A stretch of 21,368 nucleotides of DNA from Actinomycetes bacterium (GTDB taxonomy: Bacteria > Actinomycetota > Actinomycetes > Propionibacteriales > Propionibacteriaceae). The number at the start of each line of letters is the position of its first letter. Position 1 is the stretch's first letter. Position numbers and translations under genes: made by a program. The stretch covers positions 1 to 21,368 of the forward strand of contig JAEZHJ010000161.1 of assembly GCA_023436925.1 (NCBI GenBank). Direction: 5' to 3'. This document shows, piece by piece, positions 8,656-15,375 of the stretch. The notes under the pieces were generated by a model. The model was not told where the DNA came from. It searched no databases and was given only the letters and a program-made list of their open reading frames with translations.

Positions 8656-9335
8656 CCCAGCCCACTGGTTCCCAGGAGACCCCCGATACTCCGGAGCCCG
8701 TCGAGCAGGCACCCGGGGCGGCCGAACCGGCCGCCCCGGAGGCCGCCGGCCCTTCCGGGGAGGAGCGGCCCTCCGGCCCGACCATTCGTGACCGGCGCCG
8801 GATCGACCCGGTGACCGGCGCCCCCCGCTCCGCGGGTGACGCGCCTGCCGCCGCGGCCGACGCTGCCGAGGCGGACGCGGACCCGGTGGTCAATGCGAAG
8901 GTCGCCGAACTGGAGGAGATGGTCGCCGAGCGCACCGCCGACCTGCAGCGGCTCCAGGCCGAGTACGCCAACTACAAGAAGCGGGTCGACCGCGACCGCG
9001 GGCTGTCCAAGGCTGCAGGTATCGAGGCGGTCGTCCTCGACCTGCTCCCGGTGCTGGACAGCATCGAGGCCGCCCGCGAGCACGCGGAACTGGTCGGCGG
9101 CTTCAAGCTGGTCGCCGACGAGCTGGAGAAGGTGTCGGGCAAGTACGGCCTCGAGGTGTTCGGAGAGGTCGGCGAGGCGTTCGACCCGCACATCCACGAG
9201 GCCCTGATGAACATGCCGTGGCAGGGCGAGGGCGAGATCACCGAGACCACGATCTCCGCCGTCGTCCAGAAGGGCGTCAGGCTGAACGAGAGGATCCTGC
9301 GGCCGGCGCGGGTCGCCGTCGCGGATCCGTCCTGA
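8652..9335 (+). CDS. grpE: Nucleotide exchange factor GrpE
   Basis: 227 residues. The first ~75 are an Ala/Pro/Glu-rich, probably disordered extension. The GrpE core follows: a long helix forming the dimeric coiled coil (VAELEEMVAERTADLQRLQAEYANYKKRVDRDR), then DLLPVLDSIEAAR, and the beta-wing with FDPHIHEALMNMPWQGEGEITETTISAVVQKGVRLNERILRPARVAVADP in shape (family signature F-D-P-x-x-H-E-A-M). It releases ADP from DnaK. The start is GTG at 8652, overlapping the dnaK stop as GTGA, with AAGGAAG 5-11 nt upstream. This gives translational coupling and matched expression. dnaJ follows after 22 bp. Confidence 0.97.
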
Positions 9336-9357
9336 GCGAGCGCAGAGAGGAGGCGCT

Positions 9358-10512
9358 GTGAGCACGAAGGACTGGCTCGAGAAGGACTACTACAAGGTCC
9401 TGGGCGTCTCTTCGGACGCCAAGCCGGAGGAGATCAAGAAGGCCTTCCGCAAGCTGGCCCGGGAGCTCCACCCGGACGCCAACCAGCACAATCCCGAGGC
9501 CGAGCGCCGGTTCAAGGAGGTCACCGAGGCCAACGACGTGCTGTCTGATCCTGCCAAGCGCAAGGAGTACGACGAGGCACGCAGCCTGTTCGGTGGCGGC
9601 TTCCGGTTCCCGCGCTCGGGCTCGGGTTCGGGCGGCGCCGGTCCGTCGATGGAGGACCTGTTCCGCAATGCCGGCGACACCAACCTCGGCGACCTGTTCG
9701 GCGGGCTGTTCAGCAATGCCGGCGCACGGCGGACGGCGCCCACCCGGGGCCCGCGTCGCGGTGCCGACATCGAGGGCGAGGTGACGATCGACTTCGTCCA
9801 GGCCGTCGAGGGCACCACGGTCAGCATGCAGACCATCTCCGACGCCCCGTGCGAGGCCTGCCACGGCACCGGAGCGAAGGCCGGCACGATGCCGAAGGTC
9901 TGCCGCGCCTGCCAGGGCAGCGGCATGCAGACCTCCACCTCGGGCGGCATGTTCTCGATCAGCGAGCCCTGCCGCGAATGCCACGGGCGCGGGCTGATCG
10001 TCGAGGATCCCTGCCCGGTGTGCGGGGGTTCGGGCCGCGGCCACTCCACCCGTACCATGCAGGTCCGGATCCCGCCGGGCGTGCTGGACGGGCAGCGGAT
10101 CCGGCTCACCGGCAAGGGCTCACCGGGGGAGAACTCCGGCGCCCCCGGCGACCTGTACGTCACCGTCCACGTCCGCCCGCACAAGGTCTTCGGACGCAAG
10201 GGACACCAGCTCACGGTGACCGTCCCGGTCACCTTCACCGAGGCGGCCCTGGGCGCCGAGATCGACGTCCCGACGCTCTCCGGGGCGCGGGTCCGGCTCC
10301 GCATCCCCGCCGGCACCCCGACCGGGCGCACCTTCCGGGTCAAGGGCAAGGGCGCGCCGAACGCCCGCGGCCAGGCCGGCGACCTGCTGGTCACCGTCGA
10401 GGTCCAGGTTCCCAAGGCGCTCGCGCCGGAAGCCGCTGACGCCCTGCGCGCCTACGCCGAGCTGGTCGACGGGGGCGATCCGCGAGCCAGGCTGATGGAG
10501 GACGCCCGATGA
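9358..10512 (+). CDS. dnaJ: Chaperone DnaJ, type A (Hsp40)
   Basis: 384 residues with the complete type A layout. The J domain is at residues ~10-74, with HPD at 38-40 for stimulating the DnaK ATPase. A short Gly/Phe-rich linker follows (GGGFRFPRSGSGSGGAGP onward). The zinc-finger region has four CxxCxGxG repeats at about 165, 182, 205 and 219 (CEACHGTG, CRACQGSG, CRECHGRG, CPVCGGSG). The C-terminal peptide-binding domains contain VQIPPGV-like (here VRIPPGVLDGQRIRLTGKG) and GDLYVTVHVRPH. The start is GTG at 9358 behind a strong AGAGGAGG. In organisms with two dnaJ genes this one, in the dnaK operon, is normally dnaJ1. Its TGA overlaps the hspR ATG by 4 bp (ATGA). Confidence 0.97.
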   Translation: MSTKDWLEKDYYKVLGVSSDAKPEEIKKAFRKLARELHPDANQHNPEAERRFKEVTEANDVLSDPAKRKEYDEARSLFGGGFRFPRSGSGSGGAGPSMEDLFRNAGDTNLGDLFGGLFSNAGARRTAPTRGPRRGADIEGEVTIDFVQAVEGTTVSMQTISDAPCEACHGTGAKAGTMPKVCRACQGSGMQTSTSGGMFSISEPCRECHGRGLIVEDPCPVCGGSGRGHSTRTMQVRIPPGVLDGQRIRLTGKGSPGENSGAPGDLYVTVHVRPHKVFGRKGHQLTVTVPVTFTEAALGAEIDVPTLSGARVRLRIPAGTPTGRTFRVKGKGAPNARGQAGDLLVTVEVQVPKALAPEAADALRAYAELVDGGDPRARLMEDAR

Positions 10513-10931
10513 CCCAGGACGGACGACTTCCCGACCGGATCGACCCGGATGCCCCCATCTTCGTCATCTCGGTGGCCGCCCAGCTGGCCGACATGCACCC
10601 GCAGACGCTGCGCGGCTACGACCGGCTGGGGCTGGTCGTCCCGGGCCGGAGCCGGGGACGCGGCCGCCGCTACTCGTTGCGTGACGTCGCCCGGTTGCGC
10701 CATATCCAGTTCCTCTCCCAGACCGAGGGGATCAACCTGGAGGGGATCCGGCGGATCCTTGCGCTGGAGTCTGAGCTGGAGGCGCTGCAGCAGCAGGTCG
10801 ATCAGCTCACCAGCCTGGCCGAGCACCTGCGCAGCAGCAGCGGCCAGACCCGGGTCTTCACCGCCGCGCAGTCCGGTGAGGTGCACCTAGGCCGAGTCCG
10901 GCCACGCCCGCTGCGCGCGTTGACCCGGTAG
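10509..10931 (+). CDS. hspR: Heat-shock repressor HspR (MerR family)
   Basis: 140 residues. Residues ~17-85 form a MerR winged helix: VISVAAQLADMHPQTLRGYDRLGLVVPGRSRGRGRRYSLRDVARLRHIQFL in outline, with the T-L-R-x-Y-x-R-x-G-L recognition helix and R-R-Y-S wing. A coiled-coil helix (LALESELEALQQQVDQLTSLAEHL) follows for dimerisation, then a basic tail. HspR binds HAIR palindromes and uses DnaK as co-repressor, so free DnaK signals the absence of heat stress. Three HAIR sites are present in this window, two at dnaK and one at clpB, so it should control both units. It is translated from an ATG that overlaps the dnaJ stop, with GGAGG at 10497-10501. It is the last gene of the operon, and no hairpin terminator follows it. 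Confidence 0.95.
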   Translation: MTQDGRLPDRIDPDAPIFVISVAAQLADMHPQTLRGYDRLGLVVPGRSRGRGRRYSLRDVARLRHIQFLSQTEGINLEGIRRILALESELEALQQQVDQLTSLAEHLRSSSGQTRVFTAAQSGEVHLGRVRPRPLRALTR

Positions 10932-10944
10932 CCGGCGCCCGCCC

Positions 10945-10962
10945 GGTGAGAGTCCTCTCACC
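10945..10962 (+). promoter_or_regulatory. Operator A, shared palindrome ahead of the histidine kinase gene
   Basis: GGTGAGAGTCCTCTCACC, with 8-bp arms around TC. Its core TGAGAGTCCTCTCA recurs at 13535-13548 and, with one change, at 15292-15305. It sits 40 bp before the kinase ATG and ~28 bp before a -10-like CAGGAT (10990-10995), that is, upstream of the -35 region. Probable binding site of the adjacent OmpR-type regulator (inference). Confidence 0.65.
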
Positions 10963-10989
10963 AAGCCCGGTCCGGCCGCCGCCGTCCGG

Positions 10990-10995
10990 CAGGAT
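10990..10995 (+). promoter_or_regulatory. Possible -10 box of the kinase/regulator operon
   Basis: CAGGAT followed by 6 nt and then the ATG at 11002, the spacing of a leaderless start. A short AGGA Shine-Dalgarno overlaps the same bases, so the two readings cannot be separated by eye. Confidence 0.3.
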
Positions 10996-11001
10996 GGTGC
11001 C

Positions 11002-12426
11002 ATGGCGGTGGGGAAGGTGCTGGTGAGCATCCGGGCGCGGGTGATCACGGCCGTCATGGTTCTCACCGGCCTGGCGCTGGTCCTGTCTGGGGTGGTGATC
11101 TACCTGCAGGGCTCCGCCGGCACCACCAGCCGGGTCGAGGCGGACCTGGCCCGCACCGTTGACGAGGTGGCGCTGCTCGCCGCCGGCAACGACCCCGCCA
11201 CCGGCAAACCCTTCACCAGCGCCGAGGCGCTGCTGCGCACCGCCCTGCAACGAACCGTGCTACCCCCCTCGGAAGGGGCCTTCGCTGTGGTCGGGGACCG
11301 GATCCGCTGGACCGCGCAGCCGGGCGTCGCGCTGCGGCCGGAGGAGGACGCCGAACTGGTCGCCGCCGTCCTGCCGCTGACCCAGCTGCCGACCGTCTCG
11401 CAGGGCCAGCTCACCACCGCGACCGGCGACTACCGCTATGTCGTGGTGCCGGTGCGGTTCCCGCCCCCCGGGGACAGCGGTGCCCTGGTCCGGGTCGCCG
11501 ACATGGACGCCGAGCGGTCCGTCCTGCAGGCGGTCTACGTCACCTACGCGCTGGTGGCACTCGGCTCGCTGCTGCTGGTGGCGATGCTGATCTGGCTCTT
11601 CGTCGGCCGGCTGCTGCGCCCGCTGAGCTGGATGCGCGAGACCGCCGAGCGGATCACCGACACCGACATCAGCCAGCGCATCCCGGTCCGCGGCCACGAC
11701 GACCTGTCCGCGCTCGCGACCACCGTGAACCACATGCTCGACCGGCTGGAGGCGTCGCTGGCGAGCCAGCGCGCCCTGCTCGACGACGTCGGCCACGAGC
11801 TGCGGACGCCCCTCACGGTGATCCGCGGCCACCTCGAACTGATGGACGCCGCCGACCCCGCCGACGTCGCGGGCACCCGGGCCCTTGTGCTCGACGAGCT
11901 GGAGCGGATGCGGCGCCTGGTCGACGACCTGCTCACCCTGGCCAAGGCCGACCAGCCGGACTTCGTCCAGCCGCGGCCCACCGACCTCGCCCGGCTGATC
12001 GACGAGACCCTGGCGAAGGCCAGCACGCTGGGCGAGCGCCACTGGATGCTGGACGACCTGGCCGACGCGGAGGTGGACATCGACCCGCAACGGATGGCGC
12101 AGGCCCTGCTGCAACTGGCGGCCAACGCCGTCCAGTTCTCCGAGCCCGGGTCCCAGGTCGGGATGGGCAGCCAGTTGCGGGACGGCGAGCTCACCTTGTG
12201 GGTGCGCGACCAGGGGATCGGGATCGCGCCGCAGGATCAGGAACGCATCCTGGCCCGCAAGGTCACCGGCCGGCTCGGCGGCACGGGACTGGGACTCAGC
12301 ATCGTGAGGTCCATCGCCGAGGCGCACGGTGGCAGATTGGTCGTGGAATCGACGCCCGGGCAGGGCAGCAGGTTCTCGATAGTGATCCCGGTGCCGTCGG
12401 CACCGGCCCGGGCGGAGGAGGAGTGA
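11002..12426 (+). CDS. Sensor histidine kinase, HAMP-HisKA-HATPase type
   Basis: 474 residues. A membrane helix at ~14-35 and a second at ~180-201 enclose an extracytoplasmic sensor domain of ~145 residues with no family that I recognise. A HAMP linker (~200-255) and the HisKA box DDVGHELRTPLTVIRGHLELM with phospho-acceptor H265 follow. The ATPase domain has the N box LLQLAANAVQFS (N375), G1 box DQGIGIAP and G2 box GGTGLGLSIVRSIAEAHGG. All catalytic motifs are intact. The protein autophosphorylates and should pass phosphate to the response regulator whose ATG overlaps this stop (TGATG). It starts 70 bp after hspR, behind operator A. The outward-facing sensor and the exported-protein genes that share its operator suggest an envelope or cell-surface signal; the signal itself is unknown. 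Confidence 0.93.
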   Translation: MAVGKVLVSIRARVITAVMVLTGLALVLSGVVIYLQGSAGTTSRVEADLARTVDEVALLAAGNDPATGKPFTSAEALLRTALQRTVLPPSEGAFAVVGDRIRWTAQPGVALRPEEDAELVAAVLPLTQLPTVSQGQLTTATGDYRYVVVPVRFPPPGDSGALVRVADMDAERSVLQAVYVTYALVALGSLLLVAMLIWLFVGRLLRPLSWMRETAERITDTDISQRIPVRGHDDLSALATTVNHMLDRLEASLASQRALLDDVGHELRTPLTVIRGHLELMDAADPADVAGTRALVLDELERMRRLVDDLLTLAKADQPDFVQPRPTDLARLIDETLAKASTLGERHWMLDDLADAEVDIDPQRMAQALLQLAANAVQFSEPGSQVGMGSQLRDGELTLWVRDQGIGIAPQDQERILARKVTGRLGGTGLGLSIVRSIAEAHGGRLVVESTPGQGSRFSIVIPVPSAPARAEEE

Positions 12427-13091
12427 TGAGCCAGATCCTGATCGTCGAGGACGAGCCCCGGATCGCGGCCTTCATCGCCAAGGGGCTGCGGGCGGCCGGC
12501 TATGCGACGCTGGTCGAGCCGTCCGGGGTCGCGGCGGTGGAACTGGCGGTCTCGGGCGAGGCCGACCTGATCGTGCTGGACATCGGGCTGCCCGACATCG
12601 ACGGCTTCGAGGTGCTGGCGCGGCTGCGCGGCCAGGGCGTCACCGTGCCGGTGATCATGCTGACCGCACGCTCCTCGGTGGCGGACACCGTCGCCGGGCT
12701 GCAGTCCGGCGCCGACGACTACATGCCCAAGCCGTTCAGCTTCGAGGAGTTGCTGGCCCGGATCCAGCTGCGGCTGCGCTCGGACGGCGCCGGCTCGGAC
12801 GGGGGTGCGATGGTGCTCGCCCACGGCGACCTCAGCCTGGACCTGCGCACCCGGCGGGCGAGCGTGGCCGGGCGGGTGGTCGACCTCACGGCACGGGAGT
12901 TCACCCTGGCCGAGATGTTCCTGCGCAACCCCGGCCACGTCCTCAGCCGCGAGCAGTTGCTCTCCGGTGCCTGGGGCTACGACTTCGACCCGGGCTCGAA
13001 CGTGGTGGACGTCTACGTCCGGTACCTGCGGCGCAAGCTGGGGGCCGAGCGGTTCGAGACGGTGCGCGGGATGGGCTACCGGCTGGTCTGA
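12426..13091 (+). CDS. OmpR/PhoB-family response regulator
   Basis: 221 residues, standard length. The receiver domain (1-115) starts MSQILIVEDEPRI with acidic pocket E8/D9, phospho-acceptor D52 in LIVLDIGLPDIDG, the conserved Thr in MLTARSS, and the conserved Lys in YMPKPFSFEELLARI. The C-terminal winged helix (~128-221) carries VDLTAREFTLAEMFLRNPGHVLSREQLL, the recognition helix around SNVVDVYVRYLRRKLG, and wing FETVRGMGYRLV. It is translated from an ATG overlapping the kinase TGA, with GAGGAGGAG just upstream inside the kinase gene, giving tight coupling. Three copies of one palindrome lie next to genes within 5 kb, including its own operon, which points to autoregulation and a small local regulon. 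Its stop is 3 bp from that of the convergent exported-protein gene. Confidence 0.94.
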   Translation: MSQILIVEDEPRIAAFIAKGLRAAGYATLVEPSGVAAVELAVSGEADLIVLDIGLPDIDGFEVLARLRGQGVTVPVIMLTARSSVADTVAGLQSGADDYMPKPFSFEELLARIQLRLRSDGAGSDGGAMVLAHGDLSLDLRTRRASVAGRVVDLTAREFTLAEMFLRNPGHVLSREQLLSGAWGYDFDPGSNVVDVYVRYLRRKLGAERFETVRGMGYRLV

Positions 13092-13094
13092 CGG

Positions 13095-13472
13095 TCAGTC
13101 ACCCGACTTGGCGGTCGGCGCCGAGGCGGGGCTGACCGGGCTCGCCGGGCTCACCGGGCTGGGCGGGGTCACCGGGCTCTTCGGGGAGGTGGACGTCCGC
13201 GGGGTACGGGGCGAGGCCGAGGTCGCGGCCGTCGGCTGGGTGGTGGCGGTCGGCGCAGTGGAGGCCGACAGGGTCGGGCCGGCGCTCGGCGTGGGGTCCG
13301 CACCCGGGGCGGCAGTCGGGGACGCTTCGGCCGGTGCGCCGACGGTGATCGCCGGACGCGGCTCGGCGTTGGCGGGGGCCCCCGAGTTCAGCGCAGCAAC
13401 CCCGGTCACGCAGGTTCCGACGCCCAGGGCTCCCGAGATCGCCCAGGCGATGGCGGACTTCGTCAGTGGCAT
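13095..13472 (-). CDS. Small exported Ser/Pro-repeat protein 1
   Basis: 125 residues. The N-terminus MPLTKSAIAWAISGALGVGTCVTGVAAL is a signal-peptide-like helix, with likely signal peptidase I cleavage after A-N-A (~36). The mature part is low-complexity (Ala, Pro, Ser, Thr) and ends with S-P-V/S-P-A tripeptides, SPKSPV and a terminal K-S-G-D. The only Cys lies inside the signal helix and is not a lipobox, so it is probably secreted or trapped in the wall rather than a lipoprotein. It is clearly related to the 148-residue protein encoded at 14771-15217: same MxLT(K/R)S..AWA(I/V)(S/T)GALG start, SPRTPxT, SPKSPV and SGD end. GAGGAGG lies 5-6 nt before the ATG at 13472. Operator B is 62 bp upstream. 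No known function; low-complexity sequence blocks a family call. Confidence 0.8.
   Translation of the reverse strand: MPLTKSAIAWAISGALGVGTCVTGVAALNSGAPANAEPRPAITVGAPAEASPTAAPGADPTPSAGPTLSASTAPTATTQPTAATSASPRTPRTSTSPKSPVTPPSPVSPASPVSPASAPTAKSGD
13129..13182. repeat. Six 9-bp tandem units in exported protein 1
   Basis: Six units of gggct(g/c)(a/g)cc type run from 13129 to 13182, read on the minus strand as Ser-Pro-x tripeptides. Slippage across such units could change the length of the C-terminal tail. Confidence 0.7.
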
Positions 13473-13533
13473 CTGGTCCTCCTCGTCGGCGTCCACGCTA
13501 GCGGCGCCGGATGAGGCGAACCCGGGTAGGTCG

Positions 13534-13549
13534 ATGAGAGTCCTCTCAT
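13534..13549 (-). promoter_or_regulatory. Operator B, shared palindrome ahead of exported protein 1
   Basis: ATGAGAGTCCTCTCAT, with 7-bp arms around TC, identical in its 14-bp core to operator A. It lies between the end of the phosphotransferase-fold gene (13567) and exported protein 1 (13472). On the minus strand a -10-like TAGCGT (13500-13495) is ~41 bp from the palindrome centre. An extra GATGAG half-site is at 13510-13515. Confidence 0.65.
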
Positions 13550-13566
13550 GAAGAGGTCCGTGGCGG

Positions 13567-14766
13567 TCAGGCCCCGGCGATGCCGGCGAAGTGCTCCGCG
13601 ATCTCGATCCGGCGCCGCGCCTGTTCGGGCTCGGCGCCCGAGACGAGGCTGAGCAGCACGCCGGCGGTGCGGGCGCGCAGGTCGGCGGCATCCACCTGGC
13701 GTTCGAAGGCATGCTGCCAGGCGTCCAGCACCTCGGGCACCCGCGGGTAGGCGACCGGGTCGAGGTCGGGCAGTACCGCCAGGTGCGCCAGGCAGCAGGC
13801 CAGGTCGTCCTCGCGCAGGCCGGGGCCGACCGAGTCGATGTCGATGAAACGCAGGACGTCGTCGTCGACGAAGATGTTGGCCTCGTAGAAGTCGCCATGG
13901 GTGGGGACCACCGGACCATGGCGCTGCTGGCCGGTCACCCGCCGGACGGCGTCGACCAGAGCGTCGATCCGGGCGGCGGCGCCGGGCAGTTGCTGGCGGG
14001 CGGTGGCGGCGTGGAAGTCGAGGTTCTCAGTCCACGACGCCCGCCGCGGCAGGTCGAGGACGGAGGCCGGCAGCCGGTCGAGCAGGTCGGTGAGGTCGCT
14101 CGCCGCGGGCAGCGCACGCCGGCCGCGCTGCCAGTCGACCAGCACCCGGGCCAGGGAGACCCCCTCGATGGAGGGCGAGAGCAGGACCCCCGGGGCCGGC
14201 CGGGTGAGTACCGGCACCGTCAGGTCTTCCTGCGCGAGGAGCCGCTGCCGGACGGCGAGCCGGTCGTCGTAGCCGGGTCGCAGCACCTTGAGGTAGAAGT
14301 CGGCGTCGTCGGCCGAGGCGCGCAGGACCGCCCGGCGCAGTGGCCGGTAGGCGAGCAGGTCGACGTGCAGGGCGACCGGGTCGGCGGCGCCCGGCCGGGC
14401 GTCCCGCAGCCAGCCCAGGACGGTTCCCGGGTCGCAGGCGGGTGCCAGGCCCGGCAGCCGCGGGTCGCCGGGGTGCCGCCACACCCGCAGCGTCAGGTCA
14501 CCGCGGCTCAGCGAGGCGACCGCCTCTCCGGTCACCGTGGCCGTGGTGGCGAGCAGGTGCTCGGTGAGTGGCGCGCCGTCCCGCCCCGTCCAGCTGACGG
14601 TGAAGATCCCGGTGACCTCCGAGCCGGGACGGTAGTGAAGGTCGTCCAGCCGGGCGGTGAAGCCCGGCAGGACGACCTCCGGATCGCCGGTGAGCGCCGC
14701 CTGGAGCAGGCCGGCCGCCTCCGGGGAGGTCAGCAGCCGGGTCTCCTCGACGAACGCTCGGGTCAC
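13567..14766 (-). CDS. Aminoglycoside phosphotransferase/choline kinase-fold protein
   Basis: 399 residues with an APH-type kinase fold. K160 in DADFYLKVLRPG is the candidate ATP-binding lysine. The catalytic loop THGDFYEANIFV has H290-G-D292 and N297, and the metal-binding acidic pair lies in FIDIDSVGPG (D309/D311). All the key residues are present, so it is probably active. Members of this fold phosphorylate aminoglycosides, homoserine, choline, maltose or macrolides. The ~150-residue N-terminal part precedes the kinase core and recalls maltokinase-like or uncharacterised actinobacterial proteins; the substrate is unknown. It starts at a GTG (14766) only 4 bp after the stop of exported protein 2, with GGGAG inside that gene's end. 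The two are therefore an operon, and this gene should share operator C control. Resistance function should not be assumed. Confidence 0.8.
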   Translation of the reverse strand: MTRAFVEETRLLTSPEAAGLLQAALTGDPEVVLPGFTARLDDLHYRPGSEVTGIFTVSWTGRDGAPLTEHLLATTATVTGEAVASLSRGDLTLRVWRHPGDPRLPGLAPACDPGTVLGWLRDARPGAADPVALHVDLLAYRPLRRAVLRASADDADFYLKVLRPGYDDRLAVRQRLLAQEDLTVPVLTRPAPGVLLSPSIEGVSLARVLVDWQRGRRALPAASDLTDLLDRLPASVLDLPRRASWTENLDFHAATARQQLPGAAARIDALVDAVRRVTGQQRHGPVVPTHGDFYEANIFVDDDVLRFIDIDSVGPGLREDDLACCLAHLAVLPDLDPVAYPRVPEVLDAWQHAFERQVDAADLRARTAGVLLSLVSGAEPEQARRRIEIAEHFAGIAGA

Positions 14767-14770
14767 GCGG

Positions 14771-15217
14771 TCAGTCTCCCGAAGGAGCGCTGGCGGCGCT
14801 ACGGGGACTCGCCGCGCTGCGCGGGGAAGCCGGCGAGTTGGCAGTCGCCGGCGACTTCGGCGAGACCGGGGACGTGGCCGACACGGGGGATTTCGGCGAC
14901 ACCGGCGAGTTGGCGGTGGCCGGAGTCGGCGCGGTGCCCGGGGTCCGCGGGCTCACCGTGGACGCCGCGGTGGCGGCCGTGTTGGCGGTCGGGGCGGTGT
15001 TGGCGGTGGGCGCGGTGTTGGCGGTCAGCACGGGCGCCTGGGACTGGGACGGGCTCGGCGACGCGGACGGGCCCGGGGTGGCCGGGGCGGTGGAGCTCGG
15101 GGTGGCGGACGGGGTCGGGGTCTGGGTCTCGGCCCAGGCCACGCCGACGCCGCCGATGGCGGTCAGGCCGAGCGCACCGGTGACGGCCCAGGCTGCGGTG
15201 GAACGGGTGAGCTTCAT
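14771..15217 (-). CDS. Small exported Ser/Pro/Ala/Thr-repeat protein 2
   Basis: 148 residues. MKLTRSTAAWAVTGALGLTAIGGVGVAWA is a signal peptide, with probable cleavage after A-W-A (29). The mature protein is wholly low-complexity: a T-P-S/P-S-P-S segment, three T-A-N-T-A-P hexapeptides, then SPVSPKSPV, SPVSPKSPA, SPASPRSAASPRS and a terminal P-S-G-D. The Lys/Arg spaced at SPK/SPR intervals give the tail a positive charge. There is no Cys, no sortase motif and no C-terminal membrane helix. It is a paralogue of the protein at 13095-13472. The ATG at 15217 follows an AGAGGAA Shine-Dalgarno. Operator C lies 73 bp upstream and the phosphotransferase-fold gene follows after 4 bp. Function unknown; regulation with a sensor kinase suggests a secreted or wall-associated stress product. 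Confidence 0.82.
   Translation of the reverse strand: MKLTRSTAAWAVTGALGLTAIGGVGVAWAETQTPTPSATPSSTAPATPGPSASPSPSQSQAPVLTANTAPTANTAPTANTAATAASTVSPRTPGTAPTPATANSPVSPKSPVSATSPVSPKSPATANSPASPRSAASPRSAASAPSGD
14982..15035. repeat. Three 18-bp tandem units in exported protein 2
   Basis: Units begin at 14982, 15000 and 15018, each starting ttggcggt. The first two are nearly identical and the third is diverged at its end. On the minus strand they encode the repeated T-A-N-T-A-P hexapeptide. Confidence 0.7.
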
Positions 15218-15289
15218 GGGAGGTTCCTCTCGTGGGGAGTTCGACGTCCCTCATCGAAGCGGGTGGCTGTGAACTGCCAAGGAGAACTA

Positions 15290-15307
15290 GATGAGAGTCA
15301 TCTCATC
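15290..15307 (-). promoter_or_regulatory. Operator C, shared palindrome ahead of exported protein 2
   Basis: GATGAGAGTCATCTCATC: 7-bp arms GATGAGA/TCTCATC around GTCA. It differs from operator B in a single base of the 16-bp unit. On the minus strand it is followed by TTGGCA (15280-15275), 16 nt and TTCGAT (15258-15253), a possible promoter. Further TCATCG half-sites flank it. LysE lies divergently 69 bp away and could also be affected. Confidence 0.65.
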
Positions 15308-15363
15308 GCCTCATCGTGCCCACCTGCCCGGTCCCCGGCTGTACTTCCCGAACCGTCCAGGCC

Positions 15364-15369
15364 TACGGT
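15364..15369 (+). promoter_or_regulatory. Putative leaderless -10 box of the LysE gene
   Basis: TACGGT-N6-GTG, the same hexamer and spacing as at the CBS-domain gene, with no Shine-Dalgarno. Confidence 0.35.
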
Positions 15370-15375
15370 CGGCAG

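Noticed and set aside
13436..13472. Lipobox in exported protein 1
   Set aside because: The residue before the Cys is Thr and the Cys sits in the middle of the hydrophobic helix, so it does not fit the lipobox pattern.
13567..14766. Aminoglycoside resistance gene
   Set aside because: Only the general kinase fold is supported. The long N-terminal part and the stress-operon context do not match known resistance enzymes.
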